DNA of 64,000 nucleotides from Mycobacterium sp. IS-1742 (GTDB lineage Bacteria; Actinomycetota; Actinomycetes; Mycobacteriales; Mycobacteriaceae). The notes under the pieces were generated by a model. It worked only from the letters and a program-made list of their open reading frames with translations. It made no database searches and was not told where the DNA came from. Positions 10,285 to 18,500 of this stretch are shown one piece after another (within the stretch, counting starts at the first letter, position 1; each line of letters begins with the position of its first letter). The position numbers and the translations under genes are program-made. Where the stretch lies: assembly GCF_001500125.1 (NCBI RefSeq), contig NZ_LQIV01000042.1, forward strand, positions 124,001-188,000, written 5' to 3'.

Positions 10285-11242
10285 CCGCGGATCTTACGAC
10301 CGCGGACCCATCCGTGGATCCGTCGGCGGCGTCGTGATCGTCGACGGCGTCATCCGGGCGGGCCCCGGCCCGCTGCGAGCCCGATGGTTCGTCGGGTTCG
10401 GAGACGGTATTGCGTCGGGTGTCGTTGCGTTTGTAGCCGGAATCGACGAGCGGGCGCAGGCGCTTGTCGACCTCGTCGACGATCCGGCGGTCGACGCCGA
10501 GCTGACGCAGCGGCTTGGTCAGCGGCAGTTCCTTCGTCGGGACGAGGTACGAGGTGGTCCTGCCGCCCTTCGAGTTGGTCGTCTCGGTGATGTCGTCCTT
10601 CGGCACAGCGGTCAGGTCCACCCCGTAGTTCGGGTGCAGGTAGACCACGCCCATGACGGCGTTCGCGGTCGAGACCACGTTGAGGGGACGGTCCGGGAAG
10701 TCGGCGATTCCGTCGTACTCGCGGGTGACATAGACGGTCTCGTAGGGGGTTTCGACCAGCGGCGCCGGGCGGCTGATGCCGATGCCGGGGATGCGGACGC
10801 CTTCGGGGACCCAGTTGGCGATGCCGCCGGAGGGCCGCGCCGGATCACCGATGTAGACGAACCGCACGTCGTCCTTGGCCGGGCGCTGGTTCTCGGGAAG
10901 CGCCATGATGCGCCGCTCCTCCTCGTGGACGACGAGACTGCCCTGGGAGACGCCGACGAGCGACTTACGCCCCTTCGTGGAGGTGACCGCACCTCCGAGT
11001 TCCCTTGCGCCCATGGCGATCGATTCGTTCATCAGGATCGGTGACGCCGGGTAGCCGACGCCCACGAGCGTATCCTCACGGCCGGCGTAGACGCCGTTCT
11101 GTAGCCAGGTCATCTGAGACTGGGTGGGCGTGCCGGGCCAACCGGTGCCGCCGACGTAGAGGGCGGTGTCCGCGGACGCGGGGGCGGCGGCCGCGATGGC
11201 GATCGAGGCCGAGGCGGTAGCAACCTTAAGGGCGCCTTTCAT
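10274..11242 (-). CDS. Secreted PE-PPE-domain serine hydrolase
   Basis: A 322-residue exported protein. The signal peptide is residues 1-24 (ATASASIAIAAAAPASA, cut before DTALYV). The rest is the PE-PPE alpha/beta hydrolase domain: the nucleophile elbow is GVSQGS near residue 98, and DPARPSGG and YLHPNYGVD hold candidate Asp and His. There is no PE or PPE N-terminal domain, as for the stand-alone members of this family, which are thought to act on acyl esters at the cell surface. The C-terminal ~60 residues are charged and probably disordered. It overlaps the AraC gene by 11 bp. Confidence 0.88.
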   Translation of the reverse strand: MKGALKVATASASIAIAAAAPASADTALYVGGTGWPGTPTQSQMTWLQNGVYAGREDTLVGVGYPASPILMNESIAMGARELGGAVTSTKGRKSLVGVSQGSLVVHEEERRIMALPENQRPAKDDVRFVYIGDPARPSGGIANWVPEGVRIPGIGISRPAPLVETPYETVYVTREYDGIADFPDRPLNVVSTANAVMGVVYLHPNYGVDLTAVPKDDITETTNSKGGRTTSYLVPTKELPLTKPLRQLGVDRRIVDEVDKRLRPLVDSGYKRNDTRRNTVSEPDEPSGSQRAGARPDDAVDDHDAADGSTDGSAVVRSAGGS

Positions 11243-11387
11243 GGCGGCACTGTAACCCCTTTAAGGGTGGCGCCAGCAACCTAAGCTTGCGGAGAAAAAT
11301 ACAGTTCAAACAATCTATTTGCACCAGTAAAAAGAACTGGTTTCGTCTTTAAGGACGATCCTACGAGGTCGGGTAGGCTCACGACTC
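11243..11387. promoter_or_regulatory. Divergent AT-richer promoter region with paired CTTTAAGG motifs
   Basis: This 145-bp spacer between the PE-PPE gene and the mini-HTH gene is visibly richer in A and T than its neighbours. CTTTAAGG occurs twice, at 11259-11266 (within the palindrome CCCTTTAAGGG, 11257-11267) and at 11347-11354, each shortly before one of the two divergent starts. Between them ACCAGT and ACTGGT form an inverted repeat at 11323-11341 with a 7-base A-rich loop. The layout suggests a shared operator, perhaps for the small HTH protein encoded next to it. Confidence 0.45.
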
Positions 11388-11561
11388 GTGGTGCTGCATT
11401 TCATGTCGCGGGGCGAGATCGCCGAGTATCTCGGCGTCAGTCTCGCGACGGTGAAGGGCTACGTCGACTTCCCGGAACCCGACGTGACCGTCGGGCGCAA
11501 TCAGGGGTGGGCCAGGGAGACCGTCGACAGGTGGGTGGCCTCCCGGCGCCGGGCGAAGTGA
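11388..11561 (+). CDS. Mini helix-turn-helix DNA-binding protein
   Basis: A 57-residue protein with a GTG start (an ATG at 11403 is the alternative). The sequence MSRGEIAEYLGVSLATVKGY is an excisionase/MerR-like helix-turn-helix and is followed by RNQGWARETVDRWVASRRR, the wing and basic tail typical of AlpA/Xis-type small proteins. It takes up the whole protein, so there is no sensor domain. It sits divergent from the PE-PPE gene across a motif-rich spacer and convergent, with a 1-bp gap, to a small hypothetical gene. No phage or integrase genes accompany it. Confidence 0.75.
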   Translation: MVLHFMSRGEIAEYLGVSLATVKGYVDFPEPDVTVGRNQGWARETVDRWVASRRRAK

Positions 11562-11562
11562 C

Positions 11563-11778
11563 CTAGCTCGGCCACTGTTCGATGATGCGGCCGTCGCAAC
11601 GGAGTTGCACAGCGGTGTGGCGCTGACCGCCCAGGGCCTGCAGCTTCTCGGCGTACATCCGCCGGGCGTCGGCCTCGTCGGCTCCGTCGGTCGTGGTGGA
11701 TTGCAGATCCTCGTCCGAGGGGCGTTCGATGCCCTCCTCGAAGGGGGCCACGACCACGACATCCCATTTCGCTGTCAT
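11563..11778 (-). CDS. Small conserved protein of unknown function
   Basis: A 71-residue protein starting at the ATG at 11778. The sequence begins with a hydrophobic strand (WDVVVVAPFEEG), then an acidic helix DEADARRMYAEKL, and ends with HTAVQLRCDGRIIEQWPS, an alpha/beta layout. There is no signal peptide or metal motif. I do not recognise a family. It reads convergently with the mini-HTH gene. Confidence 0.6.
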   Translation of the reverse strand: MTAKWDVVVVAPFEEGIERPSDEDLQSTTTDGADEADARRMYAEKLQALGGQRHTAVQLRCDGRIIEQWPS

Positions 11779-11851
11779 GTGACCAGTATCCGGGATCGGC
11801 CGGTACCGCATCGCCTCCTGTCCGGGACCTTGGGCACCAGCGCGACGCCCT

Positions 11852-12290
11852 GTGGTCCGGTTTGTCTCGGTCGGACTCCAACTGGGGACCGTGCGAGCCG
11901 CGGCGAGCGGTGCGGGGCGCGACCCTGAATCCATCACGCCCGCACTCCACCGTCTCATGGTGGTGGCCCGCACGGAGGACGAGGCCCGCGCCATGCTCGC
12001 CCCGAAGGCCATCCGGGCGCTCGGTCTCATGGGGCCCGCCGAGCTGTGGCGCCGAGCTGGGGCCGTGCACCCATTCGAGGAGCACTGTCGATGCGCTGAT
12101 GGATCACATACCGGGCGACTACAACCGTGCCACGCCCGACGAGGAGATCGCCGCCGTGCCTGACGGGCTCATCGCCGAGGGACCCCTGGTATGGGGAACC
12201 CCGGAACAGATCGTCGCCAGGCTGCGGCAATTCGCTCGGCGGACATGCGCCAGGTGATCTTCGCGCCCGTGTCCGGTCTGGTCTCCGCCC
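11852..12290 (+). pseudogene. Decayed LLM-class (F420-type) flavin oxidoreductase
   Basis: Pieces of one protein appear in successive frames. One frame has RAAASGAGRDPESITPALHR and then AIRALGLMGPAELWRRAG; a second has STVDALMDHIPGDYNRATPD and LVWGTPEQIVARLRQFA; a third has MRQVIFAPVSGLVSARAA. Together they match the C-terminal half of bacterial-luciferase-like F420-dependent oxidoreductases. At least two frameshifts (near 12075 and 12235) break the reading, and the N-terminal half is missing, so this is a remnant. The 190 bp after it, up to 12487, hold nothing I can identify. Confidence 0.72.
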
Positions 12291-12487
12291 GCGCGGCATG
12301 CCGTCACGTCACAGGTGAGACAGTTGCCCGATCAACAAGTGTCGGAACGCCTTCACTCGACAAGAGTCGGTGGTGACGCCGACGGCGAGGCGTACGCCGC
12401 GCGCATGGCCGCGGTTCTGAGGAAACGGGCTCCCGCGACGCGGCCGCGGAGTAGTGTCCGGCTCACCAGGCGAGGGTTGGAGTGCCG

Positions 12488-13048
12488 ATGCCGATAACCG
12501 ATCATGACTGGAGAAGGCCCGCAGCGGTGGCGATCCCCGCGGAGGGATACTTCGAACTCGAACGGGGACGGTACGGACCCGTCTTCCCGAGAACCCCGGC
12601 GTGCTACGGGTTCTCGATCATCGCCAAGGTCAAGGACGGTCGCGAGGGCGCCATCCGCGACCACGGCAAGGTCATCGAGGCGGCGATCGCGGAGTCGCCC
12701 GAGTTCCTCGCCCCTCTGCGTCTGCATTACCTCCGGTGGCTGCTGTTCGACGTGGGAGGCGGGCTCCACTTCCAATATCAGGGCATCTTCGACACCGATT
12801 TCGACAAGTACACCGAGGATGCCGTCCAGCTGTTCAGCCAGAGTGGCATCAGCACGGTGTTCACCAATCTCGAGGGCTTCCCTGAGGATTGGAAGGAAAA
12901 TCCGGAAGGGTTCGTGAAGTTCGTGCGCGAGCATCACTTCCCGAGTTTCCTGGAATACGGCGAGTACCCGTACGTGACGGCCGACGAGATCAAGAAGGCA
13001 CTGCGCCTGAAGGACGCCTTCTCCGCCATGCTCGACCAGATGCAGTGA
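12488..13048 (+). CDS. DyP-associated protein of unknown function (gene 1 of trio)
   Basis: A 186-residue soluble protein without signal peptide. It opens a three-gene set with a DyP peroxidase, 19 bp before it. The central part (LHYLRWLLFDVGGG, then FQYQGIFDTDFDKYTEDAV) recalls the dimeric alpha/beta-barrel wording found in peroxidase-related proteins, in which a strand with RW or RF leads into an Asp-rich loop. No catalytic motif is certain. The ATG at 12488 with GGAG five bases upstream was chosen over a GTG at 12482. A role in feeding, assembling or shielding the peroxidase is inference from position only. Confidence 0.7.
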   Translation: MPITDHDWRRPAAVAIPAEGYFELERGRYGPVFPRTPACYGFSIIAKVKDGREGAIRDHGKVIEAAIAESPEFLAPLRLHYLRWLLFDVGGGLHFQYQGIFDTDFDKYTEDAVQLFSQSGISTVFTNLEGFPEDWKENPEGFVKFVREHHFPSFLEYGEYPYVTADEIKKALRLKDAFSAMLDQMQ

Positions 13049-13067
13049 TCGCGCAGGGCGTCACACC

Positions 13068-14387
13068 ATGCTCGAACTCGATGACATCCAGCACATCCTG
13101 TTGACCCGTACGCCGGCCATGACGGGCCGCTACGAGTTCCTCTCGTTCGACGACCCGGCGGGCGCTCGTTCGTGGCTGGCCGAGTTGATCGACCGGGTGG
13201 ATTCCGCCTCGGCGGCCATGGCCTCCATGGACAGTTCCGAGCGATGGATCACGTTGGCCTTCACGTGGAACGGCCTACAGGCGATGGGGGTTCCCGAGCA
13301 TTCACTCGCCACCTTCCCCGACGAATTCCGCGAAGGTATGGCGGCGCGCGCCGACATCCTGGGCGACACCGGACGCAATGCCCCCGAACACTGGATCGGC
13401 GGTCTGGCCGACGACAAGCTGCACGCCATCGCCATCTTGTTCGCCCGCACCGAGGCCGAGCACCGGCGTTGCGTCGGCGAACACAACAAGCTCCTGGACC
13501 GGTGCGCGGGCGTGAAGTCGTTGTCGTATCTCGACCTGAACGCGACACCTCCGTTCAACTACGCCCACGACCACTTCGGATTCCGGGATCGACTGTCGCA
13601 GCCGGTGATCGAAGGGTCGGGCGAGGAACCGACGCCAGGCTCGGGCGCCGCCCTGAAGCCTGGTGAGTTCATACTGGGATACCCGGACGAGAACGGTATC
13701 TCGGCGAACCTTCCGCAGCCCGAGGTGTTGTCACGCAACGGCAGTTACATGGCCTACCGGCGGCTGCAGGAGCACGTCGGGTTGTTTCGCGAATACCTCC
13801 GAGAGAACGCGGACACCGCCGACGGCCAGGAGTTGCTCGCCGCGAAGTTCATGGGCCGATGGCGCAGCGGCGCGCCACTGGTGCTGGCGCCGGATCGCGA
13901 CGATCCCGAACTCGGCGCCGACCCGTTGCGCAACAACGACTTCGACTACAAGACCATGGACCCCCACGGGTACGCCTGTCCGTTGGGTTCCCACGCCCGG
14001 CGCCTCAATCCCCGCGACACCGCCCACAACATGAACCGGCACCGGATGATCCGCCGCGGCGCCACGTACGGGCCTGCCCTGCCGGACGACGCACCGGATG
14101 ACGGTGTGGACCGCGGTATCGCCGCGTTCATCATCGGCGCCAGCCTGATCCGGCAGTTCGAATTCGCGCAGAACGTCTGGATCAACGACAAGGCATTCCA
14201 TGAACTCGGCAACGAGCACGACCCGATCTGCGGCACTCAGGACGGCACGCTGGAGTACACAATCCCGAAACGGCCGATCCGCAAGGTGCTCAAGGGCCTT
14301 CCCGCGTTCACCACGCTCACCGGCGGCGCGTATTTCTTCCTGCCGGGGATTCGCGCCCTGCGGTACCTCGCGTCACTCGACAGCTGA
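13068..14387 (+). CDS. DyP-type haem peroxidase, cytoplasmic
   Basis: A 439-residue haem peroxidase without signal peptide. The DyP signature GXXD is read as HFGFRDRLSQP, giving catalytic Asp174, although the residue after Asp is Arg instead of the usual Gly. The proximal haem ligand is probably His309 in CPLGSHARRLNPR, a strongly conserved DyP string, with distal-side Arg residues in NRHRMIRRG. Length fits the larger C/D-type DyPs rather than the ~310-residue bacterial B type. It lies between two unknown genes with 19- and 9-bp spacers, so all three should form one operon. It should oxidise a substrate with H2O2 in the cytoplasm. Confidence 0.9.
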   Translation: MLELDDIQHILLTRTPAMTGRYEFLSFDDPAGARSWLAELIDRVDSASAAMASMDSSERWITLAFTWNGLQAMGVPEHSLATFPDEFREGMAARADILGDTGRNAPEHWIGGLADDKLHAIAILFARTEAEHRRCVGEHNKLLDRCAGVKSLSYLDLNATPPFNYAHDHFGFRDRLSQPVIEGSGEEPTPGSGAALKPGEFILGYPDENGISANLPQPEVLSRNGSYMAYRRLQEHVGLFREYLRENADTADGQELLAAKFMGRWRSGAPLVLAPDRDDPELGADPLRNNDFDYKTMDPHGYACPLGSHARRLNPRDTAHNMNRHRMIRRGATYGPALPDDAPDDGVDRGIAAFIIGASLIRQFEFAQNVWINDKAFHELGNEHDPICGTQDGTLEYTIPKRPIRKVLKGLPAFTTLTGGAYFFLPGIRALRYLASLDS

Positions 14388-14396
14388 GGCATCCTC

Positions 14397-15410
14397 ATGA
14401 GCGCCCCTGTGCCGGCACGCACCTACAACCAGAGCCACATCGCACGCCGTCACGACGGCAAACGGCGCATCAGCATCTACTGGACGTGGAGCTATCCGTG
14501 GGAGGCCCAACGCGACCCCTCCGAGATGTACAACCGATTCTCGACGATCACCGAAGTGCGCAACGTCGCATGGCCCGCATATGAGACACCGGAATACGAC
14601 GAGGCGCACTTCCTCCAGGGCATCGCGGGAACGCTGGAACTCTTCCACCGCTCGACGTTGACCTTCCAGCACCTCGCCGAGGAGGCGACCGGCCACCAGG
14701 TCGCGGTATTCCAACGCATCGATCAGGCGGGCTACCGGTTGCCCATCGACGAGCGGATCCTGGCCGACACCGACACCCTCATGGTGTTCGGACTGGACCA
14801 CCTCCTCTCCGAACAGGAAGCCGGGGCCGAGGAGATCGCCGCGATCCGGGAGTGGTTGACGCGGGAAGGCACGTGCCTGCTGCTCGCCCCCCACCATGAC
14901 GTCGGATTCACCGAGGATCTCGCCCAACGACAGGTCGAGTACGAACACCATGGTGATCCGTTGGTACCGCGCCAGCAACGGTTCGGCCAGTACACCCGAT
15001 CACTGATGCGGGGCCTGGACGTGCCGGTCCGAAACACCTGGGGTTTGCGGCCGGCCGTTGTAGACGGCACCGGAGACATCGCACCCGTCAGCGGCTTTCG
15101 TGATCTCGACGCGTCGCACCTGCTCGACGACGTGACCACATTCAGCTTCCACCCCCATCTGCCGCATTACGAGTTGACGGCGCCCGAGAGCGACGACCTG
15201 CGCGTCCTGGCCCGTCAGCGCGTCGACCCCAACCGCCCGCACCCCTTCACCGCCGAGGGGAACACCGAGTTCAACGCGTTGATCTGGATGCCGCCGTCAG
15301 GTCGACGCGCAGGCGACATCGTGCTCATCGACTCCACCCACTTCACCACCCTTTTCGGCGGCACCGACAGCCTGCGCAACCTGTGGCACAACCTCGCGAC
15401 GATGGCGTGA
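14397..15410 (+). CDS. DyP-associated protein, possible class I amidotransferase-like fold (gene 3 of trio)
   Basis: A 337-residue soluble protein of unknown function. The N-terminal 90 residues read ISIYWTWSYPWEAQRDPSEMYN and are rich in aromatics. The middle contains DTLMVFGLDHLLSEQEAGAE, then IREWLTREGTCLLLAPHHDVG, the strand-helix-strand order seen in class I glutamine amidotransferase-like (ThuA/DJ-1) domains, but no nucleophilic Cys elbow is evident. Several His (PHHDVG, FHPHLPHYE) could bind metal. It begins 9 bp after the DyP stop and ends at a hairpin shared with the convergent gene. Confidence 0.68.
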   Translation: MSAPVPARTYNQSHIARRHDGKRRISIYWTWSYPWEAQRDPSEMYNRFSTITEVRNVAWPAYETPEYDEAHFLQGIAGTLELFHRSTLTFQHLAEEATGHQVAVFQRIDQAGYRLPIDERILADTDTLMVFGLDHLLSEQEAGAEEIAAIREWLTREGTCLLLAPHHDVGFTEDLAQRQVEYEHHGDPLVPRQQRFGQYTRSLMRGLDVPVRNTWGLRPAVVDGTGDIAPVSGFRDLDASHLLDDVTTFSFHPHLPHYELTAPESDDLRVLARQRVDPNRPHPFTAEGNTEFNALIWMPPSGRRAGDIVLIDSTHFTTLFGGTDSLRNLWHNLATMA

Positions 15411-15436
15411 CACCGGATACCTCCGAGTCCGGTCAC
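15407..15436. terminator. Bidirectional hairpin between convergent genes
   Basis: GTGA-(CA)-CCGGA pairs with TCCGGTCAC around a 10-base loop, with a two-base bulge. The hairpin overlaps both stop codons of the converging DyP-trio gene and the channel-like gene. No T-tract follows, as is common for mycobacterial hairpin terminators. Confidence 0.5.
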
Positions 15437-15909
15437 CCCTCGGCAGGGTCGCTGCGGCGCCGGCGGACGAATGTCAAGAAGTACGCCTGCATCACCGCGA
15501 AGATGAATGCCGTGCTGATGCCGAACAGCAAGACGCCGTTCACCGCCTCCAGCGCGCTGATCAAACGGAACCGGTCGGGCAGCACCAGTCCGCGCACGTC
15601 GAGCGAAACCATGGTGCCCAGGGAATAGACCGACGCGTCCGTGAACGAGTCGAACGCGCCGAGCCATCGGTACGCCGACGCCCACAGCACCCCCTCCAGC
15701 CCGTGAAGAACCGCGAGCGCCAGCGCGACGAACGCGATGCTGCCGCTGACGATGGGAATGGCCCGCCGCGGACCGAGCTCGTCCTTCCCGACTCGCTTTC
15801 GAATCCGGGCCTCCATGCGAAATGCCATGACCACTACTCCGGTCGTGTGGATCGCGATGGTGAGCACGATGAGCGACAGACCCACGACCCAACTCGCCAG
15901 ATCCACCAC
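15433..15909 (-). CDS. Two-TM potassium-channel-like membrane protein with degenerate filter
   Basis: A 158-residue membrane protein with four hydrophobic segments (about residues 5-30, 50-72, 74-92 and 122-148). The second half follows the pore-helix/filter/inner-helix order of Ion_trans_2 channels: SVYSLGTM, a loop ending VLPDRFRLISALEAVNG, then VLLFGISTAFIFAVMQAYF. In relatives the filter reads TTLGYGD; here it is MVSLDVRG, lacking the Gly-Tyr-Gly. Potassium selectivity is therefore doubtful, and it may be a non-selective pore or a structural relative. Confidence 0.68.
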   Translation of the reverse strand: MVDLASWVVGLSLIVLTIAIHTTGVVVMAFRMEARIRKRVGKDELGPRRAIPIVSGSIAFVALALAVLHGLEGVLWASAYRWLGAFDSFTDASVYSLGTMVSLDVRGLVLPDRFRLISALEAVNGVLLFGISTAFIFAVMQAYFLTFVRRRRSDPAEG

Positions 15910-15966
15910 CCCTCCCTTCGGTCAGCAGGCGAAGGTCCTCAACCACCTGTCCGACCGGATCCGAGT

Positions 15967-16335
15967 TCACCTACAACGGTCGAGGAAGTCCGTTGCGGGT
16001 TTCCTGATCGCCTCGAGTTCGGATCGAACCTGCGGGTTGGCGTCCATGTACTGCTGGACCTGGGGCCGCATCTCTTCCCTGGATTGGCCCTTCAGGGTCG
16101 CGAAGAAGTCATTCACGGGGGGATGTGTGTACAGATATGCCGAGACGGCCGCGGCAACTCCCGCCCTGACACCTGCCCAATCCGCGGGTGAACAATTCGG
16201 CGGGGCGGGTGGGGGGGGCGCCGGCGGCTGGGCAGCAGCCGCTCCCCCACCGAGAACCACTGCACCGGCCATCATCAAAGCGCCGACGGCTCCCACTACT
16301 GCGCGGCTTCGAAAACGTCGTAACGGCAACGTCAT
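15967..16335 (-). CDS. Secreted haemophore-like protein (Rv0203-type), paralogue 1
   Basis: A 122-residue secreted protein. The start at 16335 has GGAG upstream; the signal peptide runs to about residue 36 (MMAGAVVLGGGAAAAQP). A proline-rich linker (PPAPPPPAPP) follows, then one helical domain with two Cys at the ends (NCSPADWAG and DRCR) that should form a disulphide. YLYTHPPVNDFFATLKG and YMDANPQVRSELEAIR match the mycobacterial haem-binding haemophore family. A very similar paralogue lies at 30258-30641. A haem-scavenging function is by family only. Confidence 0.8.
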   Translation of the reverse strand: MTLPLRRFRSRAVVGAVGALMMAGAVVLGGGAAAAQPPAPPPPAPPNCSPADWAGVRAGVAAAVSAYLYTHPPVNDFFATLKGQSREEMRPQVQQYMDANPQVRSELEAIRKPATDFLDRCR

Positions 16336-16676
16336 TGCTGCTTCTCCTTCAGTGAGTGATGGGCATCTCCAACGCGTTGTCGGTCGAATCAACCTGACCA
16401 TCACGGCCGACCGGTCGCTCGTGACACAGGAGCGCGGCGCGAGGGAGACCCGGCATGGACCTGCCGGGATCGCCGCAGTCTGGGCTGATCCCGGGCTCGT
16501 GCAGCACTGACGTCATCGCACGGCTACTTCCGCGATTCAGAGGTGGTGAGGCGCCACACACCCTGAAGCTCACGATAGGTCCGGCAACCGGGGCACGTGA
16601 GCATATTCGGCAATCGCAGGATTGATCGTTCGTACGCTCCTAGACTTCCTGGAGAGGCGACCGAGAGAAGACGTCC
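16336..16676. other. 341-bp intergenic region, no gene found
   Basis: This spacer separates the divergent haemophore-like and proline-rich secreted genes and should hold both promoters. One perfect hairpin is visible, CCCGGCA (16449-16455) with TGCCGGG (16462-16468) around TGGACC, without a T-tract. I found no small ORF with convincing coding character and no further repeats. Confidence 0.5.
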
Positions 16677-17042
16677 ATGAATCCTTGGGTACAACGCATC
16701 GCCGTTTCTGCCGTCGTTCTGACGAGTCTGTCACTGGTCGAAGTCGCCTCATCACCGCTCGGCCGCGCCCAACCGCCGCCACCGCCCTGTCCGCCGGGCA
16801 TGTTCTGGAACTTCACGACGGTCAGGTGCGAATGGCCCGCTCCCGCCGTGTACGTCGATCCGTGGCTTCCGGTCTACGTCCCGGACATCGTCGACGTCGA
16901 CCTGGATGTCGACATCCCGGTACCCGGCCCACCGGGCATCGGGGCGCCGGGGCGACCGGACATCGGGCGTCCTGGCGCTGGACCCAGACCTCCTCGGCCG
17001 CCCATGCCACGGCCGCGCGGCGGCGGTGGTCGGCGGCGCTAG
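16677..17042 (+). CDS. Small secreted proline-rich protein
   Basis: A 121-residue protein with a signal peptide (residues 1-31, ending SSPLGRAQ). The mature part has two Cys in PPCPPGMFWNFTTVRCEW, a short aromatic core (VYVDPWLPVYVPDIVDVDLD) and a C-terminal tail of Pro, Gly and Arg ending GGGGRRR. Short secreted proteins of this type are common in mycobacteria and have no known activity. It ends 24 bp from the convergent reductase gene. Confidence 0.7.
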   Translation: MNPWVQRIAVSAVVLTSLSLVEVASSPLGRAQPPPPPCPPGMFWNFTTVRCEWPAPAVYVDPWLPVYVPDIVDVDLDVDIPVPGPPGIGAPGRPDIGRPGAGPRPPRPPMPRPRGGGGRRR

Positions 17043-17066
17043 GTCGCTGCTCCGGAACCGGACCGA

Positions 17067-18284
17067 TCAGACCGGCTCTGGGCTCAGGCACGGAGGGAAG
17101 CTCGCCCGCTGCGAGACGGCGCCGCGATAGTCGCCCACGCGGCCGGGGATGGTGCTCAACACGGCGATCGTCTGCCCGTCCTTCGCGTACGCAGCGGTGA
17201 ACGCGCGGCCGCGGCCACTTCCCTCGACGATCTCGACGCTGTCGTATCCGCTTGGTATGCCAATCAATTGGAGCTTGACGTCGAACTGGTCGGACCAGAA
17301 GTACGGCACCGCGTCGTACTCCTGCGCGCGGTCCGGTCCTGCCAGCAGATTCCGCGCCGCCGTGACGCCCTGGCGTGACGCCTGGTCCCAGTGCTCGATC
17401 CGTAAATGCTGCCCATAGATCGGGTGCCACCAGCGCGCGACATCACCCGCCGCCACGACACCGGTCGCCCCTTCGGCGGCACCGGTGGCATCGCACACCA
17501 CGCCCCTGTCCACGCGGATACCGGAGCCTTGAAGCCAATCGGTGGCCGGCTCCACCCCCAAACCGAGGATGACGAGATCCGCCTTCACCTTCGACCCGTC
17601 GCTGAGTCGAACGGCCTTCACACGGCGCTTTCCGACGAAACCCTCGACTTCCACGCCCACCCGCACATCGACCCCGTGCTGACGGTGCAAATCGGTCCAG
17701 CAGCTCCCCATTTTCTCGCCCAGGGCGGAGTGCAACAGCGCCCCGGCACGCGACAGAAGAGTCACGTCGTGGCCCGTCGAGCAGAGGCTGGCCGCGACTT
17801 CGGTCCCGATGAACCCGCCGCCGACCACGACGACACGGGTGCGCCTGTGTAACGACGAGCGAATGGCCAGGCAATCGTCGACCGTGCGCAGGGTGACGAC
17901 GCCGCCCGGCACCGGCCCGCCGGGCCAACGGCGGACGTCGGCACCATTGGCGATCACGAGTCCGTCGAAGGGCACGGTCAGATGCGAATCCCCGTCGCGC
18001 ACAAGCACGGAGCGCGACGCCATGTCCAACCCGAGAGCGTCGGCACCCCGCAGCACCCGCGCCTGGAACGCATGCTGCGGCGCCATGTCGATGCCCGCCC
18101 GGTGCACTTCGCCGGTCAGGAGCTTCTTGGACAGGGCCGGCCGGTGGTAGGGGGCGTGCCGTTCGGAGCCCACCAGTGTCAGCTCTCCGTCGAAACCTTC
18201 GCTCCTCAGCGTCTGCGCCGCCATGGCGCCCGCCACTCCGCCACCCACAACGACGACCCGCCGTAGCTCGTTCTCCGTCGCCAT
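17067..18284 (-). CDS. Ferredoxin reductase (FAD/NAD(P)H), last gene of the di-iron operon
   Basis: A 405-residue flavoprotein of the ferredoxin/rubredoxin reductase type. It has the FAD Rossmann motif VVVGGGVAGAMAA near residue 12, the NAD motif VVVGGGFIGTEVA near 150, and the family string GVVAAGDVARWWHPIYGQ followed by RIEHWDQASRQG, which binds FAD near the C-terminus. Such enzymes move electrons from NAD(P)H to a small ferredoxin. It starts 3 bp after the ferredoxin stop, so the pair is a dedicated electron chain; the ferritin-like di-iron gene upstream is the probable acceptor. Confidence 0.92.
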   Translation of the reverse strand: MATENELRRVVVVGGGVAGAMAAQTLRSEGFDGELTLVGSERHAPYHRPALSKKLLTGEVHRAGIDMAPQHAFQARVLRGADALGLDMASRSVLVRDGDSHLTVPFDGLVIANGADVRRWPGGPVPGGVVTLRTVDDCLAIRSSLHRRTRVVVVGGGFIGTEVAASLCSTGHDVTLLSRAGALLHSALGEKMGSCWTDLHRQHGVDVRVGVEVEGFVGKRRVKAVRLSDGSKVKADLVILGLGVEPATDWLQGSGIRVDRGVVCDATGAAEGATGVVAAGDVARWWHPIYGQHLRIEHWDQASRQGVTAARNLLAGPDRAQEYDAVPYFWSDQFDVKLQLIGIPSGYDSVEIVEGSGRGRAFTAAYAKDGQTIAVLSTIPGRVGDYRGAVSQRASFPPCLSPEPV

Positions 18285-18287
18285 CGG

Positions 18288-18482
18288 TCAGTCCTCCACC
18301 GTGATCGCGCCGGTGGGACACGATACCTGCGCCCCGATCAGCTTCTGGCGCAACTCTTCTCCGGGCTGTTCGGGCGAGACGTGAAGACCGTCCTCCCGCA
18401 CGTCGAACACCTCGTGGCAGATGCTCATGCACACGCCGTTGCCATCGCAGGTGTCGAAATCCACCACGATCTTCATCGACAC
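18288..18482 (-). CDS. Small [3Fe-4S]-type ferredoxin
   Basis: A 64-residue ferredoxin. Cluster ligands are probably Cys12, Cys18 and Cys55 (in VSCPTGAI), the actinobacterial 3Fe-4S pattern used with P450s and other oxygenases. An additional Cys22 lies in VCMSICHEVF, at a position usually held by Ala in this family, so a [4Fe-4S] cluster cannot be excluded. It sits between the di-iron gene (18-bp spacer) and the ferredoxin reductase (3-bp spacer), and should carry electrons from the reductase to that protein. Confidence 0.92.
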   Translation of the reverse strand: MSMKIVVDFDTCDGNGVCMSICHEVFDVREDGLHVSPEQPGEELRQKLIGAQVSCPTGAITVED

Positions 18483-18500
18483 TCCTCGTTGCTCGCGGAT

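Noticed and set aside
16449..16468. CCCGGCA/TGCCGGG hairpin as a terminator
   Set aside because: It lies in the middle of a divergent spacer with no gene ending near it and no T-tract.
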